This document shows, piece by piece, positions 56,496-64,000 of a stretch of 64,000 nucleotides of DNA. The DNA lies in contig NZ_CP019082.1 of NCBI RefSeq assembly GCF_001956985.1, forward strand, positions 4,216,001-4,280,000. The letters are read 5' to 3'. Numbering within the stretch: position 1 is the stretch's first letter; every line of letters begins with the position of its first letter. The notes beneath the pieces were generated by a model. It worked only from the letters and a program-made list of their open reading frames with translations. It had not been told where the DNA came from and searched no databases. A program made the translations under genes and the position numbers. This stretch comes from Paludisphaera borealis (GTDB taxonomy: Bacteria; Planctomycetota; Planctomycetia; Isosphaerales; Isosphaeraceae).

Positions 56496-57077
56496 GTGGG
56501 GAAAGAGAAAAAGGTCTCAATACGCAAGACCAGGACAGTGATCACGTATGCGGAACTGTGGCATGCATCTTGGTCGCTACTCAAGAACGGGAAGGATCGT
56601 GAGGAGGGATCGCATTATCAATTCATGGGCAGCCTTGTATTTTCAGCCTTCACGTTCGAGGCCTACTTGAATGACATCGGCCCCAAATCCTTCTCAGAGC
56701 AGAATTGGAATGCGTTGGAGCGATTGAGCCCGAAGAAAAAGTTGGAAGTGATCGCCGAGCAGTTGGGATGCCCCGTCGACTATGGACGGCGGCCCTGGAG
56801 TATCATGAAGAAGCTCTTCGAGTTCAGAAACGATATCGCACACGGGAAGTCGGATCCGATAACGGAAACGCAGGTCGTCTCACTTGATGACCACGAAAAG
56901 CATCTATGGGAATTCGCTAAGCCCGAGTGGGAGAAGTTTGTCACAGGAGGGAACGCCGAGCGAGCGAGGGAGGACGTTGAACAGATGGTCAAAGCCTTAC
57001 ACGAGAAGCGAGGCGTGAAAGGCGAGACACCCTTCATAGGAGGGTTCCAAGATTCGGACATCTCGCTCTTGGACTGA
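56496..57077 (+). CDS. HEPN-like domain protein of the GC-poor island
   Basis: 193 residues from a GTG at 56496, with GGAGA just before it. The helical body (VFSAFTFEAYLNDIGPKSFS, then LSPKKKLEVIAEQLG) ends in LFEFRNDIAHGKSD, with R-x4-H in RNDIAH, the typical HEPN ribonuclease motif. HEPN proteins act as RNases in toxin-antitoxin, abortive-infection and CRISPR systems, or as non-catalytic partners. It lies 101 bp after the unknown island gene and shares its AT-rich codon style. A repeat copy follows its stop. No cognate MNT nucleotidyltransferase is adjacent. Confidence 0.7.
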   Translation: MGKEKKVSIRKTRTVITYAELWHASWSLLKNGKDREEGSHYQFMGSLVFSAFTFEAYLNDIGPKSFSEQNWNALERLSPKKKLEVIAEQLGCPVDYGRRPWSIMKKLFEFRNDIAHGKSDPITETQVVSLDDHEKHLWEFAKPEWEKFVTGGNAERAREDVEQMVKALHEKRGVKGETPFIGGFQDSDISLLD

Positions 57078-57084
57078 CACCGGG

Positions 57085-57150
57085 GGCCACGGGTTCGCTC
57101 GACCCGTGGACGCGGACCGAGGCTTGCAGCACGGGGGCTGACGAGTCGAA
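57085..57150. repeat. CACGGGTTCG-family repeat at the right edge of the GC-poor island
   Basis: GGGGGCCACGGGTTCGCTCG, then ACCCGTGGACGCGGACCGAG and GCTTGCAGCACGGGGGCTGA. It corresponds to both halves of the 1596-1680 element. The left-edge copy at 55172 has only the second half. Confidence 0.7.
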
Positions 57151-57208
57151 CCCGTTTCATCCATCAGCCAGTCGTAATGGATCAGTCTTATGGCCCGCTT
57201 CAGCCGCC

Positions 57209-58768
57209 TCACGCCCGGATGACGCCGGCTTCTTCCATCTGGAGCCAGCTCGCTTCGAGGGAGCCGTCGAGGTCGATGCCGCGGCAGGCGGATTCGATGA
57301 CGGTGACTTCGAAGCCGAGGCGGCGGGCGTCGAGGGCCGAGTAGGCGACGCAGAAGTCGGTGGCCAGGCCGGTGAGGAACAGGCGGTTGAGCCCGCGCTC
57401 GCGGAGGTAGCCGGCCAGGCCCGTCGGTGTCGTCCGGTCGTTCTCGAAGAAGGCCGAGTACGAGTCGATGTCGCGGTGATACCCCTTGCGGATGATCATC
57501 TCGCAGTGCTCGACCTTGAGCTTCGGGTGGAACTCGGCGCCCTCCTCGTTCTGGACGCAGTGGTCGGGCCAGAGGATCTGCGGGCCGTACGAAAGCTCGA
57601 CGCTCGTGAACGGCTTCGCGCCGGGGTGCGACGAGGCGAACGACAGGTGGTCCTCGGGGTGCCAGTCCTGGGTCAAGATCACATGCGCGAACCGCCGCGA
57701 GAGCTTGTTGATGATCGTCGGCAGCTCGTCGCCGCCGGGGACCGCCAGCGCGCCGCCGGGGCAGAAGTCGTTCTGCACGTCGACCACCAGGAGCACCCGG
57801 TTCTCGCTCGGCGAGGCCGAGGGGATCGTGCGCCCGGCCGTCTTCGCGGCGGGGATGATCACCGAGCCCGAGAACTTCGAGCCCGACCGCATCGACGCGC
57901 CCGCCGCCGGCTCGCTCGACCGCTGCGCGGCGCGGAGGTCTTCGATCAGCTCGGCGTAGGTCGCGTACCGGTCGTCGGGCGACTTGGCCATCATCCGCGA
58001 TACGATCCGCTCGACCGCCAGAGGGACGTGCGCCGGCAGCGGAGGGGGATCGTCGCGCTCGATCTTCCGCATCAGGCCGAAGACGGAATCCGCCTTGAAC
58101 GGCACGGTCCCCGCCAGCATGTGGTAGAGGGTCGCGCCCAGCGAGTAGATGTCGGCCCGGTGGTCGACTTGAGCAGCGTCGATGAACTGCTCGGGGGGCA
58201 TGTAGCTCGGGGTCCCGAGGGCCGCGCCTCCTTCGGTCCGACCGGAAGAATAGTCGACAGTCTCGCCGGCCGCGACGAGGGTTTTCGCCAGCCCGAGGTC
58301 GGCGAGCTTCACCTGGCCGCTCGACGTCAGAAGGATGTTCGCCGGCTTGACGTCGCGGTGGATCACGCCGACCTGGCTGAGCGCCTCGCCGAGCGCCCGG
58401 GCGACCTCCTCGGCGATCTGCAACGAGCGGTCGACGCCGACCGCCTGGCGCTCGTGGATGTGGTCTTCCAGGCTCTGGCCGTCGATGAACTCCATGACGA
58501 TGAACAGGTGGCCGTCCTTCTCGCCGCAGTCGAAGACGCGGACGATCCCCGGGTGGTTGAGCCGGGCGGCCAGCCTCGCCTCGCGGAGGAATCGCTCGGC
58601 CCCGTGCGCCTGGGCCGAGTGGCTCGGGTTGAGGAACTTGACCGCCACCGGAATGTCGAGGTCGTTGTGGAAGCCCTTGTAGACGACTCCCATGCCCCCT
58701 TCGCCGATCCGTGAAATCAGCCGGCAGCGGCCGACGCCTTCGAGGCGCAGATAGGGGTCGTCGGACAT
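57209..58768 (-). CDS. Ser/Thr protein kinase fused to a nicotinamidase (isochorismatase-like) domain
   Basis: 519 residues. The N-terminal kinase (about 14-280) has Gly loop GEGGMG at 22-27, Lys44, HRDVKPAN at 137-144, DLG at 157-159 in place of DFG, and TPSYMPPEQ at 186-194. A Ser/Ala-rich linker (about 283-322) leads to an isochorismatase-fold domain. The latter has LVVDVQNDF with catalytic Asp330, TQDWHPEDH with metal ligands Asp368, His370, His374, WPDHCVQ with His403, IRKGYHRDIDSYSAFF with Lys428, and LATDFCVAYSA with Cys473. All residues of nicotinamidase PncA are present. It should hydrolyse nicotinamide, feeding NAD salvage. The kinase is probably active; its target may be its own enzymatic half. 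Confidence 0.93.
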   Translation of the reverse strand: MSDDPYLRLEGVGRCRLISRIGEGGMGVVYKGFHNDLDIPVAVKFLNPSHSAQAHGAERFLREARLAARLNHPGIVRVFDCGEKDGHLFIVMEFIDGQSLEDHIHERQAVGVDRSLQIAEEVARALGEALSQVGVIHRDVKPANILLTSSGQVKLADLGLAKTLVAAGETVDYSSGRTEGGAALGTPSYMPPEQFIDAAQVDHRADIYSLGATLYHMLAGTVPFKADSVFGLMRKIERDDPPPLPAHVPLAVERIVSRMMAKSPDDRYATYAELIEDLRAAQRSSEPAAGASMRSGSKFSGSVIIPAAKTAGRTIPSASPSENRVLLVVDVQNDFCPGGALAVPGGDELPTIINKLSRRFAHVILTQDWHPEDHLSFASSHPGAKPFTSVELSYGPQILWPDHCVQNEEGAEFHPKLKVEHCEMIIRKGYHRDIDSYSAFFENDRTTPTGLAGYLRERGLNRLFLTGLATDFCVAYSALDARRLGFEVTVIESACRGIDLDGSLEASWLQMEEAGVIRA

Positions 58769-59131
58769 GGCAAACCTCGGTCGACGAGGAACGGGGAAGG
58801 GGACGAGGCCGCCGCCCCGCGCGATGCGTCGGGCGGCCTTTCGGATCGTACCAGCTTACCCGGTCCCCGCCCCCGGCGGCAACTCGTTGTACACCGGGTT
58901 GCGCCCCAGCTTGAAGCGGTTATGCATCCCACCGTCTTCGCTCCGTCCCGAGCAACTCCTCCATGCCGATCGGCGCGAGGTGGCCGCTCTTCCCCGGCCT
59001 CTCGACAGTGCGTACATTAGGGCGCATGCCGCCGAGTCCGACCCAGTCGCTACACGTTCCACCAGCGTTGCGAGGGGCGCAGGAGCCTGGCGCGGACGTT
59101 TCTCGGGCTGTGACTCGATAATTGAGTTGCA
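58769..59131. other. 363-bp region between divergent genes
   Basis: It contains the promoters for the kinase fusion and for the cyclase-repeat protein. A GATAATTGAGTTGCAATG AT-rich stretch lies just before the latter. No repeat or RNA is evident. Confidence 0.35.
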
Positions 59132-60184
59132 ATGATAAGAATGCACGTGATGTTATTGATGAATTTCATGACGTTGATTCTTGGTTGCTCGATTCCGTCC
59201 GCCGCGGAGGTCTCAGGGACGGCCGCGCCGGAGTCCCGCGCGCTCGCCTACCTCGCCCGCGAAGTCCCGCGCTGGCCGGTCGAGAACAAGTGTTTCTCCT
59301 GCCACAACAACGGCGACGCCGCCCGCGCGCTTTACCAGGCCGCCAAGCTCGGCGATCCGGTCCCCGACGCGGCCCTCGCCGAAACGACCCGCTGGCTGGA
59401 GCACCCCGAGCGTTGGGAGCGCAACGGCGGCGAAGGCCCGTTCAGTGATAAGGCGCTCGCGCGGGTCCAGTTCGCGGCGGCGCTGGCCGATGCGGTCGAC
59501 GCGGGACGATCGAAGGACCGGAAGGCGCTCGTGCGGGCGGCCGACCTGGTCGCGGGCGATCAGAGCGGCGACGGGTCATGGCGGGTGGACGCCGAGGGGA
59601 ACGTCGGCTCGCCGGCCACGTACGGGCCGTGCCTGGCGACGGTCATGGCCCGCCGATCCCTCCGCGCGGCCGACCCAAAACGGTTCGCCGCCGCCATCGA
59701 CCGGGCCGACCGTTGGCTCCGACGGGTTTCGGCGGAGAGCGTCCTCGACGCGGCCGCCGTACTCCAAGGGTTGGGGAACGCCGACGACCCCGAGGCGGTC
59801 GCCCAGCGCCGGCGTTGCCTCGACCAGATCCGCAAGAGTGAAGCGTCCCGCGGCGGCTGGGGCCCGTTCGTCAACGCGCCGGCCGAGCCGTTCGACGCCG
59901 CCGTCGTCCTACTCGCCCTCGCCCGCTGTGACGACTTCCCGGATCGCTCGAAGATGATCCGCCGCGGCCGCGCCTACCTCATCGCCGTCCAGCGCCCCGA
60001 CGGGAGTTGGCCTGAGACGACCCGGCCGCCCGACGGCGAGAGCTACGCCCAGCGCCTTTCGACCACCGGATGGGCGCTTCAGGCCCTCCTTATCACGAGG
60101 GACAAGCCGGAAGCGAAGCCGACTCCCGAAGAGGGCCGGGGCCGGGTCAAGACCCCGCCGGCCGGACCTCGAACGGGCGGTTGA
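59132..60184 (+). CDS. lipoprotein with a single CXXCH and cyclase-type helical repeats
   Basis: 350 residues from the ATG at 59132. A hydrophobic start leads to LILGCS, a lipobox with Cys19. NKCFSCHNN holds one C-x2-C-H (Cys54, Cys57, His58), a heme c attachment motif. From about 75 on, alpha-alpha repeats of the prenyltransferase/squalene cyclase type are seen: GDQSGDGSWRVDAEGNVGSP, VNAPAEPFDAAVVLLALARC, and VQRPDGSWPETTRPPDGESY. The catalytic DxDD motif of cyclases is absent, so it is probably a binding or redox protein. The 3' end overlaps the convergent gene by 38 bp. Confidence 0.75.
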   Translation: MIRMHVMLLMNFMTLILGCSIPSAAEVSGTAAPESRALAYLAREVPRWPVENKCFSCHNNGDAARALYQAAKLGDPVPDAALAETTRWLEHPERWERNGGEGPFSDKALARVQFAAALADAVDAGRSKDRKALVRAADLVAGDQSGDGSWRVDAEGNVGSPATYGPCLATVMARRSLRAADPKRFAAAIDRADRWLRRVSAESVLDAAAVLQGLGNADDPEAVAQRRRCLDQIRKSEASRGGWGPFVNAPAEPFDAAVVLLALARCDDFPDRSKMIRRGRAYLIAVQRPDGSWPETTRPPDGESYAQRLSTTGWALQALLITRDKPEAKPTPEEGRGRVKTPPAGPRTGG

Positions 60185-61322
60185 CGACGCGGGCCTCGAT
60201 GCGACGGCCGACGGGCTCGAACACGTCGAGTTCGAAGGGGTGCCGGAGGTTGTTGCCGGCGAGGTCTTCGAGGGTCGTGTCGACGGCGAGCTGATAAGTG
60301 CCGCCTTGCCAGGGGCGGTCGGGAGTAAAGGACCAGCGGGTCTCCTCGTCGGCGACGTTCACACGGCCGGGCACGTCGCGGCCGTCAGGGCCCTGCACGC
60401 GGACGAGGCGGCTGAAGAGGGCGTGGTCGAGCGGCTCGGGCGCCTCGACGATCAGAGGCGCGACGGAGCCGGCGACGGGCGGGCGGACTCGCCACGTCTT
60501 GATGTCGGGGCAGGTGGCGTCGGCGCTGGTCGTGCGGAAGGTCTTGCGGTACGGCCCCTTGAGCGGTCGGCCTTCGGCGTCGGGCCATCGGGCGTCGATC
60601 AGGAGCGTGTAGGTCTTGCCCGCCTCCAGCACGGGCCCGAACCCCTCGCGGGGCCCAACGTCGCGCTTGATGCGGCCGGGATCGATGAGCAGGGTCAGCC
60701 GGAGCCCGTCACGGTCCCAGAGTTCCTGGTCGAGCTTCAGGAACGCCCCGTCGATCTCCTTGCCGTCGGCGTCAAGGAGGTGGATGAAGTCGTAGACGTC
60801 TCCCTGGCTCATCGGGGCGTTGAAGTGGAGGTAGAACTTGAGTTGGTTCTCGGGCAGCGTCGATCGGCTCGGGTAGACCTGCCGGACGACCGTCGGGACG
60901 ACGGATACGGGTTTCGGCAGCGCGAACTCGACCGCGACGGGCTCGGCCGCGGGCCCAGTCCCCTCGTGGCCTGGCAGCAGGTCGGGCTGGAACACGGCGC
61001 GGTACCGCAGGCCGGGGACGAACGGGAAGCGGGGCTCGAACCGCAATACGCCGGCCTCGACCCGGTACGAGCCGAGGACCGGCGGCTGGCCGGGCCCCTG
61101 GCCCTCGACGGAGACCGCGAAGAGCTTCGCCCAGCGGCGGCCGTCCCAGTCAACCGCCGCGAGGCGGGAAAGGTCCGCCGGGTCCAGGCCCTTGACGTCG
61201 ACGGTGGCCTGGTCCCCCTGCCGGCGGAGCGCCACCGACGGCCCAACCTCGAACGCCGGCGGCGCGGCCAAGGCCAGCGCCGTCGGCACGGTCCACAACA
61301 AGAAGGTTCTGGCTAGGTTCAT
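60147..61322 (-). CDS. secreted Ig-like (Big_5-type) protein
   Basis: 391 residues. The signal peptide ends near residue 19 (LALAAP). The mature chain is built of beta domains: GLRYRAVFQPDLLPGHEGTG, LKFYLHFNAPMSQGDVYDFI, and a last WSFTPDRPWQGGTYQLAVDT segment. The FNAPM and LAVDTTLEDLAGN stretches are typical of Big_5 (SbsA Ig-like) domains, where a D-x-x-G loop closes the unit. No catalytic residue set. The gene starts 35 bp after the propeller gene and is probably co-transcribed. Its end overlaps the cyclase-repeat gene tail to tail. Confidence 0.75.
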   Translation of the reverse strand: MNLARTFLLWTVPTALALAAPPAFEVGPSVALRRQGDQATVDVKGLDPADLSRLAAVDWDGRRWAKLFAVSVEGQGPGQPPVLGSYRVEAGVLRFEPRFPFVPGLRYRAVFQPDLLPGHEGTGPAAEPVAVEFALPKPVSVVPTVVRQVYPSRSTLPENQLKFYLHFNAPMSQGDVYDFIHLLDADGKEIDGAFLKLDQELWDRDGLRLTLLIDPGRIKRDVGPREGFGPVLEAGKTYTLLIDARWPDAEGRPLKGPYRKTFRTTSADATCPDIKTWRVRPPVAGSVAPLIVEAPEPLDHALFSRLVRVQGPDGRDVPGRVNVADEETRWSFTPDRPWQGGTYQLAVDTTLEDLAGNNLRHPFELDVFEPVGRRIEARVVNRPFEVRPAGS

Positions 61323-61357
61323 CGTTTCAATCAGGAATACCCAGGGCCAGGGACGAG

Positions 61358-62455
61358 TTACGGCAGCGACACCGTCTTGAGATCGAGGCGGCCCCCCTCG
61401 CCTCGGGTGAGGACGACGGCGCTCTCGCGGCCGAGCTTGTCGAGTTGCTCGACCCCCTTCAGGGCGTCGATGGTCTCATACGAGAGCCCGGCCTTGTCGC
61501 TGACGCGCTTGACGATCCCCTCCTGTGTGCCAGCGCGGTCGGTGGAGATCTTCATGACGCCTCGGCTGCTGTTGGCCAGCAGGAAGTAGTCGCGCCCGTC
61601 CTTCTGGTAGACGATCATATCCAAGGGCTTGTTGCGGTTGCCCAGCTCGGCGATGGTCGTCCCCTTGACCCGGGCGCCGGGCCGCAGATCGGAGACGGGG
61701 AACTTGACGAGCGGGGTGCAGGTGTAGGCCGCGAGGATGTAGGGATCGCCGTTGATCTCGTAGGGGACGAACGTCCGGACCGGCGACGTCGTCTCGAACC
61801 GGCCGTGCGCGCCGTGGTAGATCTCGATGTGCGCGCCCTGCTGACTCGCCCCGGCGAACGGGAAGGGGATGGCGCGGAGGCTTGAGGAGAACTCCTCGTT
61901 CGACAGGCCCGCGATGAAAACGCGACCATCGACGTAGGCGAGGTCCGTGATCGCGTCCTGCTGCCCACGGCCCGAGGCGATGCCGGAGAGCTCGGCCCGC
62001 GCGAACTTCACGTTCTTGAGCGGGAGTTCCTGAGGCTCGCCCTTCGCGTTCACGCGGACGATCGCCGCGGGGGCGTCCGGGCCTCGGCCACGCGCGACGG
62101 ACAGATAAACCTCTCCCGAGGACGGGTTGACGGCCAGGTCCCGGATCAAGATTTGATCCGGCGTGGTCCCGAGCATCCCGGCGATCTTGGCGTCGACCCC
62201 CTCGACGTTGACCGGGGCAGGCGTCTGTGACCGGGACTGGCCACGGTCGCCGGTGTCGAGGGCGAACAGCGCCCCACCGGCCTGGTCCGCCACGAACAGG
62301 ACGCCGTCGGGCCCGAACGCCAGCGCGCCGGCCGACTTCACCTCGGGCGTGCCCGCCTTGAGGCTCTCGGTCAGGTCGCCGGCCAGGGCGGTCCCGGCAC
62401 CCAGCGCGAGCGCACAAGCCAGCGACGCCGTAGCAGAGCGGATTGCTCTCACCAT
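61358..62455 (-). CDS. secreted beta-propeller protein
   Basis: 365 residues; the signal peptide ends near residue 26 (ALAGD). The chain is a series of propeller blades: SAGALAFGPDGVLFVADQAG, IRDLAVNPSSGEVYLSVARG, ITDLAYVDGRVFIAGLSNEE and DYFLLANSSRGVMKISTDRA. The spacing suits a six-bladed NHL/SMP-30-type fold. No catalytic motif is apparent. It may bind a partner or ligand outside the cytoplasm. The Ig-like gene follows 35 bp downstream. The two form a small operon of exported proteins with unknown role. Confidence 0.75.
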   Translation of the reverse strand: MVRAIRSATASLACALALGAGTALAGDLTESLKAGTPEVKSAGALAFGPDGVLFVADQAGGALFALDTGDRGQSRSQTPAPVNVEGVDAKIAGMLGTTPDQILIRDLAVNPSSGEVYLSVARGRGPDAPAAIVRVNAKGEPQELPLKNVKFARAELSGIASGRGQQDAITDLAYVDGRVFIAGLSNEEFSSSLRAIPFPFAGASQQGAHIEIYHGAHGRFETTSPVRTFVPYEINGDPYILAAYTCTPLVKFPVSDLRPGARVKGTTIAELGNRNKPLDMIVYQKDGRDYFLLANSSRGVMKISTDRAGTQEGIVKRVSDKAGLSYETIDALKGVEQLDKLGRESAVVLTRGEGGRLDLKTVSLP

Positions 62456-62830
62456 CTTCGTCTCCTCTCCCCAGGATCAAGGTAGTCCATGCCGAGCCTC
62501 CAGATCCGATCCTCCCAAAGGCTATCGCGGCCGGAGGGCGTTGTCGACACCCTGAGCATCGGATCGGTAGGGAGGGCGCGGCGGCTCTCCACTTGCTTCT
62601 TTAGCGACAAATCCGGAGACCCCGGTCCCAACATCGGGCTGAACGCCGAAACGCCTGGATCTCTTGCCGTTGGAGCGCGCGGTCTGGCTGCTTCGCCTTC
62701 GCCGAAGGCTCAGCCAAGGAAACCGTTCCAGGCGTCTCGGGATGACGACCGTCGCCGGCTCCTTGGCGTCCTCGTCGATGTTTGGAGAGAAGAGGATCTC
62801 GGCCGCGGCGCCGGTGGTCGCTCGACGTCG
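62456..62830. other. 375-bp region upstream of the propeller gene
   Basis: It is the promoter side of the propeller gene and the 3' side of the methyltransferase gene. A GCCTTCGCCGAAGGC hairpin lies near 62693-62707. No gene recognised. Confidence 0.35.
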
Positions 62831-63847
62831 TTACGGCTTCGTCGCGACGATGATCGGCGACGGGCATCGGAGGTCATCGATCAGCTTCGCGTCGACGAAG
62901 CCGGCGGCGGCGAGCCACCCGGCGATCTCGGGGAAGCTGAAGGTGTCGCCCTCGGTCGTATTGACCAGCATGTTCACGGCGAAGATCAGCGAGGGGAGCG
63001 GGCCGGTCCGGCCTTCGTCGACGAGCCACTCGGTGATTACCACCTTGCCGCCGGGTGCAAGGGCGTCGAAGACCTTCTTGAGCAGCGCCTGGCTGCGGGT
63101 CGGGCCCTCGCTGTGGAGGATGTGTCCGATGGTCGCGTACTGGTGACCCGTCCCGAAGTCGGCGACCGAGAAGTCGCCGGGCGAGAACGTGAAACGGTCG
63201 GCCACGCCATGCCGCTCGGCGATCCGGCGGGTGACCTTCAGCACGGCCGGCCAGTCGACGGCCGTCGCCCGCACGCGCGGGGATTTCTCGGCCAGGGAGA
63301 CGCTCCACACCCCGGAGCCGGCCCCGACGTCGAGGACCGAGATCGGGCCGCCGGCCGCCGCCAGGCCCTCACGGTCCGCGAACGCCATCGCGGCGGGGCG
63401 GGACAACGGGAAGATGTCCTCGACGAACTGTTCGAAGAACGCCGCCCCGTCGGACTCCAGGTTCACCTCCTCGGGCGTCCGGCCGTCGCGCACCACGTCG
63501 GTCAGCCGCAGCCACTTGGGCATCAGCTGGGTGCTGGTATGGCGGAAGAACCCGCCCAGGAATGCGGGCCGCGAACTCACGAGGAAGGCGTCGGCCTCGG
63601 GCGTCAGGCCGTAGGAGTCGGCGGCCGGCTTGGTGACCAGTTCGAGCCCAGCCAGCCCGTTCAGCAAGATCCGCAGGCCTCGACGATCGGCGCCGACGGT
63701 CTTGGCGAGGTCGTCGAGGTTTCGAGGCCCGTCGGCCAGGGCGTCGAAGACGTTCAGCCGCACCGCCGCCTCGATCATCAGCGGAGGCGCGTAGGCGAAC
63801 GAGTAGCGGAGGATCTTCTCGGGGTCTGGGCCAAGCTTGTCGGACAA
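62831..63847 (-). CDS. O-methyltransferase (plant/bacterial small-molecule type)
   Basis: 338 residues from a TTG at 63847, with GGAGA upstream; the in-frame extension to 63997 is Arg-rich and unlikely. An N-terminal winged-helix dimerisation domain (LMIEAAVRLNVFDALADGPR, then GLRILLNGLAGLELV) is followed by a Rossmann methyltransferase domain: ISVLDVGAGSGVWSVSLAE (SAM motif I), YATIGHILHSEGPTRSQALL and GGKVVITEWLVDEGR. It belongs to the acetylserotonin/hydroxyneurosporene O-methyltransferase family. It methylates a small hydroxylated compound. No biosynthetic cluster is visible around it; the right part may lie beyond the window. Confidence 0.85.
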   Translation of the reverse strand: MSDKLGPDPEKILRYSFAYAPPLMIEAAVRLNVFDALADGPRNLDDLAKTVGADRRGLRILLNGLAGLELVTKPAADSYGLTPEADAFLVSSRPAFLGGFFRHTSTQLMPKWLRLTDVVRDGRTPEEVNLESDGAAFFEQFVEDIFPLSRPAAMAFADREGLAAAGGPISVLDVGAGSGVWSVSLAEKSPRVRATAVDWPAVLKVTRRIAERHGVADRFTFSPGDFSVADFGTGHQYATIGHILHSEGPTRSQALLKKVFDALAPGGKVVITEWLVDEGRTGPLPSLIFAVNMLVNTTEGDTFSFPEIAGWLAAAGFVDAKLIDDLRCPSPIIVATKP

Positions 63848-64000
63848 GGCGACGTCTCCGTAACAGGGGATGCGAGGGCTCCGGCCGTCTCTCCACGAGC
63901 CCGCGACGAATCGAAAAAGGGCGGAACGCTCACGGCCGACGGCGCATCGACGCCGCCCGGGACACGGACTATGGCATTCCTCCACTCCGATAGTCAATAC

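Overview
The window is about 64 kb of high-GC chromosomal DNA from a planctomycete, most likely of the Isosphaeraceae or a close relative. This rests on family content, not on a database match. The markers are a DUF1559 prepilin-like protein with a GFTLIE leader, five PEP-CTERM-anchored secreted proteins, an ECF sigma factor paired with a Ser/Thr kinase carrying an anti-sigma-like zinc finger, a second kinase in an unusual fusion, a large secreted peptidase with a dockerin tail, and intergenic spaces filled with short palindromic repeats. No rRNA, tRNA, CRISPR array, transposase or prophage gene was recognised.

Layout. 0-2.8 kb: three tandem AIM24-type genes and a small lipoprotein. 2.8-4.5 kb: a DUF1559 and lipoprotein pair on the minus strand. 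5.0-5.5 kb: a DinB-type gene interrupted by an in-frame TAG. 6-8.2 kb: two PEP-CTERM proteins. 8.7-9.1 kb: a VOC protein. 9.5-12.3 kb: the ECF sigma and kinase/zinc-finger/DUF2807 operon. 12.3-17 kb: a repeat-rich stretch around a CBM9-like/serine-hydrolase protein and a frameshifted membrane protein. 17-19.6 kb: two retropepsin-PDZ proteins and a lipoprotein. 19.6-24.5 kb: a membrane protein, a degenerate alpha/beta hydrolase, two nucleotide-sugar SDR genes and a DUF434 protein. 24.6-26.7 kb: two PEP-CTERM proteins flanking a macro-domain protein. 27-29.7 kb: gyrA. 30-38.5 kb: a GntP permease, surE, an ACS-type MFS transporter, a DUF4965 glutaminase-like protein and a metallophosphoesterase. 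38.6-45.3 kb: polysaccharide deacetylase, O-methyltransferase, DUF1493, GNAT, methyltransferase and GH5-like genes. 45.6-48.7 kb: an EmrB/EmrA-type efflux pair. 49-53.3 kb: a frameshifted GyrI-like gene, a PEP-CTERM protein and a peptidase with dockerin. 53.9-57.1 kb: a secreted protein, then a GC-poor two-gene island (an unknown protein and a HEPN-like protein). 57.2-58.8 kb: a Ser/Thr kinase fused to a nicotinamidase-like domain. 59-63.8 kb: a cyclase-repeat protein with a CXXCH motif, a two-gene secreted-protein operon and an O-methyltransferase.

Most genes are monocistronic or in pairs. The clearest operons are sigma-kinase, retropepsin pair, rfbB-epimerase, emrA-emrB and the 62.4-60.1 kb pair. 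The strongest candidates for something undescribed are the GC-poor island at 55.2-57.1 kb, whose two sides carry copies of one repeat family, and the kinase-nicotinamidase fusion next to it. A second theme is the variety of intergenic repeats, at least eight families, several of them MITE-like, and three genes broken by single-base changes.
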